Of a stretch of 64,000 nucleotides of DNA, positions 56,156 to 64,000 are shown in pieces (the stretch's first letter is position 1; every line of letters starts with the position of its first letter). The DNA is taken from contig NZ_JAABNN010000001.1 in assembly GCF_009928415.1 (NCBI RefSeq), positions 466,086 to 530,085 of the forward strand, given 5' to 3'. The DNA is from Bacillus sp. USDA818B3_A. GTDB taxonomy: Bacteria; Bacillota; Bacilli; Bacillales; Cytobacillaceae. Both the position numbers and the translations under genes were made by a program. The notes beneath the pieces are model-generated. The model was not told where the DNA came from. It searched no databases and saw only the letters and a list, made by a program, of their open reading frames with translations.

Positions 56156-56302
56156 ATGAGCCAAGTTGAAAGAAATTACAAAGTGAAGGATTTATTAGAA
56201 AAGCAAAAGTTCAATGAAAGAGAAATTGCCGTGATGACAGATTCCCAGATTGAATATTATCACTGGCTCTACTTCGAAGATTCAGTGTATGATTATATGT
56301 AA
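56156..56302 (+). CDS. Small 48-residue protein, BH0509-like
   Basis: 48 residues starting at an ATG with a near-perfect ribosome binding site (AAGGAGG, 7 nt ahead). It is followed by a terminator-like hairpin, so it looks like a real transcription unit. The sequence is charged, with VERNYKVKDLLEKQKF, then MTDSQIEYYHWLYFED. The pattern of a basic helix followed by MTD-x-(E/Q)-(I/V)-EY recalls the BH0509 small-protein family of Bacillaceae; its function is unknown. A cre-like site sits upstream. Confidence 0.75.
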   Translation: MSQVERNYKVKDLLEKQKFNEREIAVMTDSQIEYYHWLYFEDSVYDYM

Positions 56303-56322
56303 AAATTTTTTAAACTAAAATT

Positions 56323-56367
56323 ACCCTCTGTCGAAGTATTGTTTACATACCTTTGACGGGGGTTTTT
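56323..56367 (+). terminator. Terminator after the small protein gene
   Basis: CCCTCTGTCGAAG and CTTTGACGGGGG pair with one or two wobbles across a 15-nt loop, followed by TTTTTG. Confidence 0.65.
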
Positions 56368-56410
56368 GCTTTATGAAGATATCTTTTTATTCTTTTTAAA
56401 TATTTTTGAT

Positions 56411-56650
56411 TGACTCCCCTAATATCCTTTTTCTTGGATTTCAGTCGTCAATAAGCCCCATTGACTACTCTTCTACCTTTTTTTCTTGGTCTTCGGTCGT
56501 CAATAAGCCCCATTGGCTACTCTTCTATCTTTTTTTCTTGGTCTTCGGTCGTCAATAAGCCCCATTGGCTACTTTTATACTTTTTTTCTTAATCTTCGGT
56601 CGTCAATAGCCCCGCTGACTACCCTTATATCTTCATTTCTAATCTTCAAT
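56411..56650. repeat. Second array of the 52-bp repeat
   Basis: About four and a half 52-bp units share the core CGGTCGTCAATAAG, then CCCCATTGGCTAC, with the array at 1-364. The unit starting at 56463 and the next are nearly identical; the last has lost 2 bp and decays into flanking DNA. It lies between the small protein gene and the GPH transporter. The intergenic tract 56303-56898 otherwise holds only the terminator and a REP-like pair. Confidence 0.9.
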
Positions 56651-56852
56651 AACTCCAAATGCCACACGAATTTCATTTCTCTTAAATTCCGTCGTTTGTT
56701 GCTTTGAAAAACTCATAGAAAACAGAGACTTCTTATTGATTAAGAAAAACAATTCTTTTATTTGGTTAAGATTAGACCTAGTTGTTATGTATACTAGTTA
56801 ATTCGTTCAGAATATTAAAGTACCCATAAGTATTGATACTTCCTGGAAAAAA

Positions 56853-56903
56853 GAACAGGGAACCGTCCCCTGCTCCAAAAAGAATAGAGAACCGTTCCCT
56901 ATG
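56853..56903. repeat. REP-like tandem palindromes
   Basis: Two related imperfect palindromes lie in tandem, 56853-56875 (CAGGG-AACCGT-CCCCTG) and 56882-56903 (AGAGAACCGTTCCCT), 29 bp apart. The second overlaps the stop codon of the GPH transporter. GGGAACCGTCCC-type palindromes are a recurrent intergenic family in Bacillaceae. They may also act as the transcript end. Confidence 0.6.
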
Positions 56904-58269
56904 ATAATTGACTACGTACATTTGCTTCATTCTTTTCATATTTGGTGTAATTCAGCATGATGATCGCACCTACAATAAAGAAGATGGCTGGTAACCACGT
57001 AAAGCAAAATTTAATTGCAGATAATGAGGCAGCCGATTGAGTTGCATTGGCTACATAGCCTGCTTTCTCCATAATGATAGAAGGAATAAAACTGCCTAAT
57101 CCAGAACCCAACTTGATACAAAAAGAACTTCCTATGGCAGTTAAGAATCCGCTTGCACGAATACCTGTTTTCCATTCCCCATAATCAACCGTATCAGATA
57201 ACATGGCAAATGGTAATGTGACTGCAATACCTGTTCCGATCGATGCTACTGCCCATCCAAAGATAACCATTGAAGCACTGCTTCCGGCAAAAGCAATGAT
57301 GATTTGTCCAATTGCTGCAATCGCAAATCCGATGATTTGGGTATGCGTTTTCAAGAATCTTTTAACAATAAATGGGAGAATCGTGATCGATACCATCTGA
57401 AAAACGACAAGCCCGTTTAAGATGGATGCTAAGTTTTTATTACCAAGATTATATTCTGAATAATAAATAACGGTTGAAGTTCTAGCTGTATTACCTAACC
57501 AATAGAAGATAAAAGCAAGAACCAAAGTAATCCAAGGCCAATTCCCCTTCACTGCACCCAAGCTTTGTTTAATAGGAATCGATTTTATACTTTTTGTATT
57601 GATTTCTCTAGTTCCAGCAAAAGCAAACAGCAGTAAGGCAACCGCAATCACGGCGTAGATGCCTACAGTAACTTGGAAACCTAATTGATCGTCTCCCTTA
57701 CCGAAAAACGAGACAAGTGGCAAAGTGAATGAAGCCGTAATTAGATAACCAATCATCCCGCCATTACTTCTCCAAGAATTTAGACGAACCCGTTCAGTTG
57801 AGTTATTTGTTAAATTAGGTAATATCGCTGTGATTGGTGTTCCAATCCCTGTATAGACGACTCCAGCAAGAATATAAGTGATTAATGCATAGGTAAACTT
57901 GGCACTTGCTGATAAATCTGGCGCTAAAAAGGCTAAAAATACCATGAGCCCAAAAGGAACGGATAACCATAGCCAATATGGGCGGTTTTTGCCCCATTTG
58001 GTTTTTGTATGGTCAATCACCAATCCCCAAATTGGTGCATCCAAAGCATCAAATATACGCGCAATGAGTAGAATTAATCCTGCTGAAGCAATCGAAATAC
58101 CAAAAACATCGGTGTAAAAATACATAATAAAACTAGTAAGTGTACAATATAGCAAATTACCAGCAGTGTCCGTACTTGCGTATGCTAATACTCGTTTTAA
58201 AGGCATTTTGGAGTTATTCTCTTCCTTCATACCGATTTCCAAATTTTTCGCTGTGTTTCCCTCCATCAT
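56899..58269 (-). CDS. GPH-family glycoside:cation symporter
   Basis: 456-residue twelve-helix sodium or proton/glycoside-pentoside-hexuronide symporter. It has the family start KRVLAYASTDTAGNLLY, the ALDAPIWGLVIDHTKTKWGKNRPYW cytoplasmic loop (about 70-95, split here by family) and NSWRSNGGMIGYL. Start ATG 58269 lies 5 bp after the upstream stop, with AGGGAG as ribosome binding site; GTG 58278 is less likely. It is the second gene of an operon after an 800-residue putative glycosidase, so it imports that enzyme's substrate. Confidence 0.87.
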   Translation of the reverse strand: MMEGNTAKNLEIGMKEENNSKMPLKRVLAYASTDTAGNLLYCTLTSFIMYFYTDVFGISIASAGLILLIARIFDALDAPIWGLVIDHTKTKWGKNRPYWLWLSVPFGLMVFLAFLAPDLSASAKFTYALITYILAGVVYTGIGTPITAILPNLTNNSTERVRLNSWRSNGGMIGYLITASFTLPLVSFFGKGDDQLGFQVTVGIYAVIAVALLLFAFAGTREINTKSIKSIPIKQSLGAVKGNWPWITLVLAFIFYWLGNTARTSTVIYYSEYNLGNKNLASILNGLVVFQMVSITILPFIVKRFLKTHTQIIGFAIAAIGQIIIAFAGSSASMVIFGWAVASIGTGIAVTLPFAMLSDTVDYGEWKTGIRASGFLTAIGSSFCIKLGSGLGSFIPSIIMEKAGYVANATQSAASLSAIKFCFTWLPAIFFIVGAIIMLNYTKYEKNEANVRSQLS

Positions 58270-58274
58270 CCATC

Positions 58275-60677
58275 TCACTCCCTAGTAAGTAATTCTTCTT
58301 TTTTTAATTTAAATTCCCCATCTACTAATAAAACTTGTGGAATAGTTTCTCCATTTTCCGAAACAAAATGTAAATTTCTGTCATATAAATGGTATTCCGT
58401 CGGGTAAGGCGCATAACTAGTAATTAAAAGTCCCTCTTCTGTCCTTTCGATCGAGCCATTCACAACAGAGACGGTTCCATTTTCTTCGTATAAAAACGTT
58501 TTCTTTCCAAATCCATCTAAATAGGCAACAAGCTCTTCGCCCATATCCCAATCAGCCGTTTCTTCTTCTTTCGTAAATAAACGAGTAAAGATCCCTCCGT
58601 CTCTATAGAAAGTCGACTGGCCAAATCGGTTTCGGGATAAGTCCGGCCGATTGAAATGAGGACCCGCAATACTATAGGTTGAAGCCGCTTCCCCAGTTGA
58701 CAGCTTCGAATCCGTAGCTTTTGCATTGGTATCATAGCAATAAAGGATTCCAATCGTCGCACGATAGGCCGCTTTTAAGTACCTGCTATCATGCAGCTCT
58801 TCATAAGCTTTCAGACATGCTGCAGCTGTAATACCTCCCCATAAGGAATGAATCATATAGGATAGAGCTTCCCACCAGCGGTCAGGGCTTTGGGCACGGA
58901 AATCGTTTGAAAAGCCCATATTCGCAAGAACTAATTCACCATATTTTTTGGCTGCTTCGAAATGATGGGTACTTGCTAAAGCGCCAGTTGCAGGACCAAA
59001 TCCAGCATTATCAAAGAAATGCTCGGTTACTGCCGCTTTATAGGTTTTACTATCATTCGATACCTTTCGCGCGATTTCGGTCCATAAAGAACTGATTTCC
59101 TTATATTTTTCCGTTAGACCACGACTTTTAAGCTCTTCCATTAAATCATCAATGTATAAGAAGAAAACACCCAGCATTTCAGCTTCTTCTTTGCCTCGAG
59201 GGTTATCATGTAGATCAGGATTCACACGTAAAGAGAACACGTCAGCCGCCCAGGATAAGTAAGTATCCGGATGGTGCAAGTGTAAAATATTCTCTTCAAA
59301 CTGTGATAGAAGATAAAATGCATGACCGATATATTCGAAGTCCATGCAACGGTAAAAATCACCGTATAACTTGTTTGGTTTTGTAAAATCCCCGTTTTGG
59401 AACCACTTTTGACGGATATAATAGACACAGCTTGCTTCTACTTTTTGAACTTCCTTCGCATTCGTCGTTCCTAATAGGTTATTTTTTAGCACAAGACTTA
59501 ATTTCCCCAGTGATTCACCCTGATTGGAAATTGGCGAGTAACTGTACGGGATTTCACTGTTTTCTCCGTTAAACAATACTTCACTAATATAATGTGAACG
59601 ATTTTCAATCATATTTTTGATTGGTTCCATCACATTTAGGATCACGCTATCAAAATATTGATTATCTATTTCAATCGTGATCTTATGTTCCCCTGGTATA
59701 GTGAATAGGAGGTTCGCCTGATATTTATTTTTTTCATTTTTAATTTCTGCAAAGATATTTTTTCTTCTTCTTTCACCGGCTTCATCCAAATATTCAACAT
59801 AGGCATCTGTCAAATCCTGAACTTCAAGTAATTCGAAAGCGAATTCATAATTCTGATCAGCAATAGCAAGTGGTTCGAAATCAAAAATCGGATGATCGTA
59901 ATTTTTTTGACTAATCAGATAAAAGTCGCTTTGGTCTTTAAAAGGCTCTAATGAGTATTCCCATTCTTTTTCGCTTAAACCTGAAAGAATAAATCCCTCT
60001 TTTTCATATAACCAATCGGCATTTTCAAACCCCTCTGGATATCCTCCCGCTAATATTAATTGATGGAATAGCAGTCCATCTAAAGATGGGGAAACGCTTT
60101 CGAAAAATAGATTATTATAGGCACAATAAGTTCCCACCGATAATGTTTGTCCCTTTGTTTGATACATCCCTATATGAGGTGCCTCATTACTTCTACGAAC
60201 ACATGCCAACTTTGTATAACTCTTTGAGATCGAAGGAAAGACCGCTGCCGAATGATTCGTTTGTAAGTTCAAATCATTGATTCGGTACATCACATAAGAA
60301 AAAGAAGACCATATTGCAAAGTCAGTAATATTCAATTCGTTTGCTGTACGATTTTTTAGGGTGATATTCCATACGAAACGATCTTCTGATTTTGTTAAAT
60401 CATACTTCATGATCACTTCTATTTGTTCAAAAACGTAAATGACTGTTGCTTGTGCATCGTTTTTTGTTATGGATGGAATTCCATCTATGCTATTTAATAA
60501 TTTCCCATCAATTTTTATAGAAAAATCACCAAACAATTTATCTTCTTCATCATATCCACTTTGACTTAGATAGGATGGATCCATCACCCAATTCATTTTA
60601 TTAATATCATCTTTTAAGAGTAAATTTGTCAAATTTCCACTCGATGAAACTTCTATTCTGAATTGTTTATTTTCCAA
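58275..60677 (-). CDS. Large cytosolic putative glycosidase with six-hairpin-like C-terminal half
   Basis: 800 residues, no signal peptide. The N-terminal half (about 1-380) looks like a beta-sandwich of the DUF5695-like glycoside-processing type. The C-terminal half (about 400-720) is helical, with alpha/alpha-toroid-like blocks such as HFEAAKKYGELVL, WWEALSYMIHSLWGG and RYLKAAYRATIGILYCYD. I do not recognise a catalytic pair with certainty. Start TTG 60677 has a near-perfect AAGGAGG 8 nt ahead. Its partners (GPH importer, divergent AraC) strongly imply oligosaccharide hydrolysis inside the cell. Confidence 0.6.
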   Translation of the reverse strand: MENKQFRIEVSSSGNLTNLLLKDDINKMNWVMDPSYLSQSGYDEEDKLFGDFSIKIDGKLLNSIDGIPSITKNDAQATVIYVFEQIEVIMKYDLTKSEDRFVWNITLKNRTANELNITDFAIWSSFSYVMYRINDLNLQTNHSAAVFPSISKSYTKLACVRRSNEAPHIGMYQTKGQTLSVGTYCAYNNLFFESVSPSLDGLLFHQLILAGGYPEGFENADWLYEKEGFILSGLSEKEWEYSLEPFKDQSDFYLISQKNYDHPIFDFEPLAIADQNYEFAFELLEVQDLTDAYVEYLDEAGERRRKNIFAEIKNEKNKYQANLLFTIPGEHKITIEIDNQYFDSVILNVMEPIKNMIENRSHYISEVLFNGENSEIPYSYSPISNQGESLGKLSLVLKNNLLGTTNAKEVQKVEASCVYYIRQKWFQNGDFTKPNKLYGDFYRCMDFEYIGHAFYLLSQFEENILHLHHPDTYLSWAADVFSLRVNPDLHDNPRGKEEAEMLGVFFLYIDDLMEELKSRGLTEKYKEISSLWTEIARKVSNDSKTYKAAVTEHFFDNAGFGPATGALASTHHFEAAKKYGELVLANMGFSNDFRAQSPDRWWEALSYMIHSLWGGITAAACLKAYEELHDSRYLKAAYRATIGILYCYDTNAKATDSKLSTGEAASTYSIAGPHFNRPDLSRNRFGQSTFYRDGGIFTRLFTKEEETADWDMGEELVAYLDGFGKKTFLYEENGTVSVVNGSIERTEEGLLITSYAPYPTEYHLYDRNLHFVSENGETIPQVLLVDGEFKLKKEELLTRE

Positions 60678-60761
60678 AAAAATGACCTCCTTTTCAAAAA
60701 TCCCTTAAAGGAAAACGGTTAAATAACTGTGTATTTAATAAGTTCTAAAGGTATAATGAAT

Positions 60762-60775
60762 TGTAAGCGTTAACC
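60762..60775. promoter_or_regulatory. cre-like site upstream of the putative glycosidase operon
   Basis: TGTAAGCGTTAACC matches the cre pattern TGWAANCGNTNWCA with one mismatch. It lies 85 bp before the glycosidase start, where CcpA could repress the operon. Confidence 0.6.
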
Positions 60776-60933
60776 GCTACTAAAATATATCAAATAAAAA
60801 AAAGAATGAAAATAAAGTATTCTAGCCACTTTTTAAGATATTTCACACAGTTAAACATTTTGATAATAGAAAAGATTTAGGTCGAGCTAAGTATTTAGAA
60901 GTGAGATTTTAGAATAAAGAAGAGGTGATTCGT

Positions 60934-61812
60934 ATGGAAATCGTGTCAATTGCCGTACCGCCTTTCCCAATTTTTATTGAGGGGAATATCACAAAATATG
61001 AAAAAGGAGCAACACATCCTGATAGAAGTGATTTGGAGTATTTCGATATTATTTTTGTAAAAAGAGGAAAGCTTTACTTAACTGAGGATGGGAAGGATTT
61101 TATTGTAAATCAGAATGAAATGTTGGTTTTACTGCCTTTGAAGCACCATTATTCGACCCATCCTACAGAGGACGAAACCGAATTTTATTGGCTGCATTTC
61201 TATACAGATAGTTACTATTCAGAGGGGGATGAACCGAGGAAACTAAAATCAGATATTCCAATCCCATCTTTACACTTTCACAATCACAGCTATACCCTTC
61301 AGTTACAAAAAAAGTGTAAATTAGTAGACTATGATGAGATATACAAAAAGATCGATCAGCTTTTATTAGCGACCACGAAAGAGAATAAAGAATTATCTTT
61401 TTGGGACATACAGATTAGTTTTTTTTCTCTCATTAATCTATTGGAGTCTCAAGGAATGGCAAAGGATAGCGGGTACATTATTTCCGAAAAAGTGGCCCAA
61501 TTTATCAGGGATAATTATCATAAACCAATTACAAATACGATGTTGGCAGAACAATTTAATGTTCATGAAAACACCATTGCTAAGTACATGAAAAGATTCT
61601 ATAAAGTTACTGCGCTAGATTATTTAAATACCTATCGTCTAGAGCAAGCACGAATTTTGCTGTTAAAAACAGATCATACAATTCAATCAGTCGCAGAACA
61701 GTGTGGTTTCAGTTATGGCCCCTATTTTTCTAGCGCATTTAAGAAAACTTACGGCCTATCACCTCTTAATTATCGAAAAAAACATATGAGAAGTGTAAAA
61801 GGAAAGGCCTGA
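60934..61812 (+). CDS. AraC-family regulator of the glycosidase-GPH operon
   Basis: 292 residues. The N-terminal cupin (about 20-160, with NEMLVLLPLKHHYSTHP) is followed by a C-terminal HTH pair (about 185-285): MLAEQFNVHENTIAKYMKRF and SVAEQCGFSYGPYFSSAFKKTYGLSP. I chose ATG 60934 because AAGAGG lies 8 nt ahead; GTG 60925 overlaps that site. It is divergent from the putative glycosidase and is its likely activator. Confidence 0.86.
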   Translation: MEIVSIAVPPFPIFIEGNITKYEKGATHPDRSDLEYFDIIFVKRGKLYLTEDGKDFIVNQNEMLVLLPLKHHYSTHPTEDETEFYWLHFYTDSYYSEGDEPRKLKSDIPIPSLHFHNHSYTLQLQKKCKLVDYDEIYKKIDQLLLATTKENKELSFWDIQISFFSLINLLESQGMAKDSGYIISEKVAQFIRDNYHKPITNTMLAEQFNVHENTIAKYMKRFYKVTALDYLNTYRLEQARILLLKTDHTIQSVAEQCGFSYGPYFSSAFKKTYGLSPLNYRKKHMRSVKGKA

Positions 61813-61857
61813 ATTGACCGCTGTCTACCTGACGCAGTGAACTCAGCCTTTCCTTCC
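61801..61857 (+). terminator. Long stem overlapping the AraC stop codon
   Basis: GGAAAGGC-CTGA and TCA-GCCTTTCC pair across a 30-nt loop. The left arm includes the stop codon. TTCC follows, so termination strength is uncertain. Confidence 0.55.
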
Positions 61858-61918
61858 CCAATCACCTTGTAATCATAGATGACCATTATTAATATTGCAG
61901 TGTTAGCGTTATCGAAAT

Positions 61919-62614
61919 TTACTTTTTGGCCGATATGGAAGCAAGTGCAGTTTCATTGAATCCTTTAACAATAAGCCAGACTGCCAAAATCATTTCATTA
62001 GCTGCTACCGGCAGCGATAAAATACTCCAAACAGAAATTTGTTCGATGACACCGAATAGGACCAACAATCCATAAATAAAAACAAGCGCCGCCCCTGTCA
62101 TTCCCAAAATAGCAATGAACCTTGGTACGAGCTCAGTTTTATAAAATATATAGCTGTACATCATTGTATTAATCCCCAGCATAAAAAGGGGGCCGAGCAT
62201 AAATGTCCAAGCATGAATGGCTTTTAATACAATCCCTGAAGTTTGAAAAGAGGCGATATCCGGAGCTCCTGCTGCTGCATATTCCTGACTTAAGGTAAGC
62301 AGGGACAACATACTAATGACCCCAATCGTAATGATAATGGCCTCTAAAAACCTGAAGCACATATGCCAAAGAGCGATCGTTTCATTATACTTTCTTAAAA
62401 TCGGAAACATGGTTGTGGCAGTACCAACTGCTGATACAACTAGAATTAACTCCATAAGTGCTCCGAGCGTCACCTGATTGGCATATTCGGCACCCTTAAT
62501 TAAGTAATCGGGACCGTTTAGGATCGGATCGTATAATAAAAGACCAATTACCGCCGTAACAGCAGCAAGGATAAACAGTACGCCCACAATTTTAGCCGAT
62601 TTTTTTGTATTCAT
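61919..62614 (-). CDS. DUF4386 family membrane protein
   Basis: 231-residue integral membrane protein with about six helices, including the GALMELILVVSAVGTATTMFP and LGMTGAALVFIYGLLVLFG segments of DUF4386. No enzymatic motif is visible. ATG 62614 (MNTKKSAK) is preceded by GGAAAG and GAGAGGG. It ends a three-gene minus-strand run with the XRE regulator and a small membrane protein. Confidence 0.8.
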   Translation of the reverse strand: MNTKKSAKIVGVLFILAAVTAVIGLLLYDPILNGPDYLIKGAEYANQVTLGALMELILVVSAVGTATTMFPILRKYNETIALWHMCFRFLEAIIITIGVISMLSLLTLSQEYAAAGAPDIASFQTSGIVLKAIHAWTFMLGPLFMLGINTMMYSYIFYKTELVPRFIAILGMTGAALVFIYGLLVLFGVIEQISVWSILSLPVAANEMILAVWLIVKGFNETALASISAKK

Positions 62615-62665
62615 CTTTCCATCGCCCTCTCGTCTCCAATTTATAAAAAAGTAAAGCAAAACACT

Positions 62666-62890
62666 TTATTGCTTTGTCTGGTCCTCATAAAAGAATACAT
62701 CTTCCAAAGGTAAGTTAAAGGCTCGGGCAATGCGAAATGCCAGTTCTAGGGATGGGGAGTACTTCCCCTTTTCGAGAGCGACGATGGTTTGTCTTGTCAC
62801 GCCTGCCTTGTCAGCCAATTGCTGCTGAGTCATTTCATCATGGTTGAAGCGTAATCTTCGAATGTGATTGCCGACAAGATTTTTGCCCAT
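62666..62890 (-). CDS. Small XRE-family HTH regulator
   Basis: 74-residue DNA-binding protein: HTH_3 domain at about 10-62 (QQLADKAGVTRQTIVALEKGKYSPSLE type, given by position 23-49). It is of the YozG-like class that pairs with a small membrane protein. AGGAG lies ahead of the ATG. It begins 2 bp after the stop of the membrane gene, so the pair is translationally linked, typical of an autoregulated unit. Confidence 0.88.
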   Translation of the reverse strand: MGKNLVGNHIRRLRFNHDEMTQQQLADKAGVTRQTIVALEKGKYSPSLELAFRIARAFNLPLEDVFFYEDQTKQ

Positions 62891-62891
62891 A

Positions 62892-63338
62892 TTAGACTCC
62901 TCTCCGATAGTGATAAATTTTCGAAACAGAGCCAGTCACATCTGAAAGGAATCCTGAAATAATCAGGATGATGAACATCGCTTGTGACGGCTGATAAAAG
63001 ACGATTGACCCCATTGCAAGCAGGAAGCCGATGATAAATACAAAGAAGGAATTTCGGTACGCTTTCAAAGCAATTAACTTATCCAGTTCATCGGCAAATG
63101 CAGGTTCCTTTTCTCTCGTCGTTATTCTATAGACGATATTAAAAATAATGCTGATAAGGATGTGTACCACGATAGAAACTAATGTTAATTTGAGGACGAA
63201 GCTACCCCAATATCGAAAAGTTTCACTAGACCCCAGCCCTTCCTCAGGATGCTGTGGGTACATGTATAAACAATAAAAGCCGAAAATGAGAATAACGGTA
63301 ATCAACGATACGATACTCTTCTTTTCTTGATATGTCAT
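62892..63338 (-). CDS. Small four-helix membrane protein (DUF2178-like), XRE partner
   Basis: 148-residue protein with about four hydrophobic helices separated by a charged loop (TTREKEPAFADELDKLIALKA, about 79-99, given by position). The DELD-xLI-x-KA pattern and the adjacent XRE gene match the common membrane partner of YozG-like regulators. ATG 63338 is supported by AGGAGG 8 nt ahead. The role is unknown; membrane stress sensing is a possibility only. Confidence 0.75.
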   Translation of the reverse strand: MTYQEKKSIVSLITVILIFGFYCLYMYPQHPEEGLGSSETFRYWGSFVLKLTLVSIVVHILISIIFNIVYRITTREKEPAFADELDKLIALKAYRNSFFVFIIGFLLAMGSIVFYQPSQAMFIILIISGFLSDVTGSVSKIYHYRRGV

Positions 63339-63479
63339 GGTTACTTCCTCCTGTATCATTCCTTTTACATCAGGTAAGGTATTATATGCACCATGTAAAA
63401 AAAAGTTTACAATTAGTTATTTAAAGATTACATTGTACAGGCCAAACACCTAAGGTCAGGAGCCACTCTTTTAGAAAGC

Positions 63480-63507
63480 AAAAAAAGAGACTATCCAAAA
63501 GATAGTC
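63480..63507 (-). terminator. Intrinsic terminator after etfA
   Basis: GACTATC and GATAGTC pair around CAAAA. On the minus strand TCTTTTTTTGC follows. It lies about 115 bp past the etfA stop. Confidence 0.75.
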
Positions 63508-63621
63508 AAAGTTAGTAACAAATTAGAATATGGGGGGGAGAGCAGCTAATCATTAAATACCCGCATTTTAAAATGCTAAACACAAAAAGCGTCATTCTTT
63601 CTAACTTGTAAGCTCATATAC

Positions 63622-64000
63622 TCAACCTTTACTGGTGGTGCTAATCTTTTCTCTAGATATAGCCTTACTAAACTGTTCAATTAGTATTGGAACGATTTCA
63701 AAGGCATCACCAACAATTCCATAATGGCAGTTCTGAAAAATAGGAGCTTCTTTGTCCTTATTTATGGCAATAATTAACCCAGAATTTTTCATTCCCACAA
63801 TATGTTGAATCGCACCGGAAATTCCAATTGCAAAATAAATTTTTGGCGTTACCGTCACACCAGTTTGCCCTACTTGATGAGCGTGATCGATCCAGCCCGC
63901 TTCCACCACGTCCCTGCTCGCACCAACCGCTCCGCCAAGCGTCTCCGCTAATTGATGGATCAACTGAAATCCCTCGTAGCTCCCTAATCCTTTTCCGCCG
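63622..64000 (-). CDS. etfA: Electron transfer flavoprotein alpha subunit, 3' portion
   Basis: The frame is open to the window edge at 64000, so only the C-terminal 125 codons are present. It starts in [18 protein letters not shown] and contains the FAD-binding C-terminal domain: [39 protein letters not shown] and [16 protein letters not shown] blocks (here [12 protein letters not shown]). It carries electrons from acyl-CoA dehydrogenases to the ETF:quinone oxidoreductase. The rest of the fatty-acid or electron-transfer operon presumably lies beyond the edge. Confidence 0.92.
   Translation of the reverse strand, partial: GGKGLGSYEGFQLIHQLAETLGGAVGASRDVVEAGWIDHAHQVGQTGVTVTPKIYFAIGISGAIQHIVGMKNSGLIIAINKDKEAPIFQNCHYGIVGDAFEIVPILIEQFSKAISREKISTTSKG

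Overview
The window is chromosomal DNA from a low-GC, endospore-forming Bacillaceae. The sporulating habit shows in a complete gerKA-gerKC-gerKB germinant-receptor operon. The Gram-positive type shows in strong AGGAGG-type ribosome binding sites, CcpA/LacI-style operators, a yjlC-ndh-like pair, a GlpP-style glpD leader and many intrinsic terminators. A Neobacillus- or Bacillus-like genus fits, but the sequence alone does not fix it. I see no rRNA, tRNA, CRISPR array or intact insertion sequence.

Layout. 1-364 is a tandem array of 52-bp units; the same family recurs at about 56411-56650. 410-6174 is a LacI-type regulator divergent from a huge secreted amylopullulanase. 6389-11381 holds DoxX, the ger operon and ndk. 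11424-15036 is a Baeyer-Villiger monooxygenase plus esterase pair with a divergent LuxR-type regulator. 15163-20303 holds a secreted 5'-nucleotidase, an MFS transporter whose leader looks like a PyrR-controlled attenuator, and the DUF1641-ndh pair.

20668-29438 is the most distinctive region. It holds a RidA protein, a RraA/GalC-like aldolase, a GalB-like PIG-L hydratase, an extradiol dioxygenase, an aromatic-acid MFS transporter, a GntR regulator, a second MFS transporter, an HPr kinase paralogue and a fumarylacetoacetate-hydrolase family enzyme. A 13-bp palindrome, ATTGTTTAACAAT or close to it, lies in front of six transcription units here, including gntR itself. It therefore reads as one locally controlled regulon for meta-cleavage of an unidentified aromatic or N-heteroaromatic acid.

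29772-38780 holds cell-surface enzymes (a C39-like peptidase and an M15 carboxypeptidase), a HAD phosphatase, glpD with an attenuator leader, and an AraC-controlled Gfo/Idh/MocA-ThuA-Gfo/Idh/MocA operon. 38957-43220 holds TetR-MMPL and a lone gene resembling phage helicase-loader inhibitors.

43353-50379 looks like a pectin or rhamnogalacturonan side-chain locus: GH42 beta-galactosidase, AraC regulator, secreted FN3/beta-propeller protein and SGNH esterase. The AraC promoter/operator block is duplicated 3.5 kb away. 50540-56302 holds an AI-2E family protein, an AraK-like FGGY kinase with AraR-like operators, a large catalase and a 48-residue protein. 56899-61812 is a second carbohydrate locus: GPH symporter, an 800-residue putative glycosidase and an AraC regulator. 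61919-64000 holds DUF4386, XRE and small membrane proteins, and the 3' part of etfA running off the window edge.
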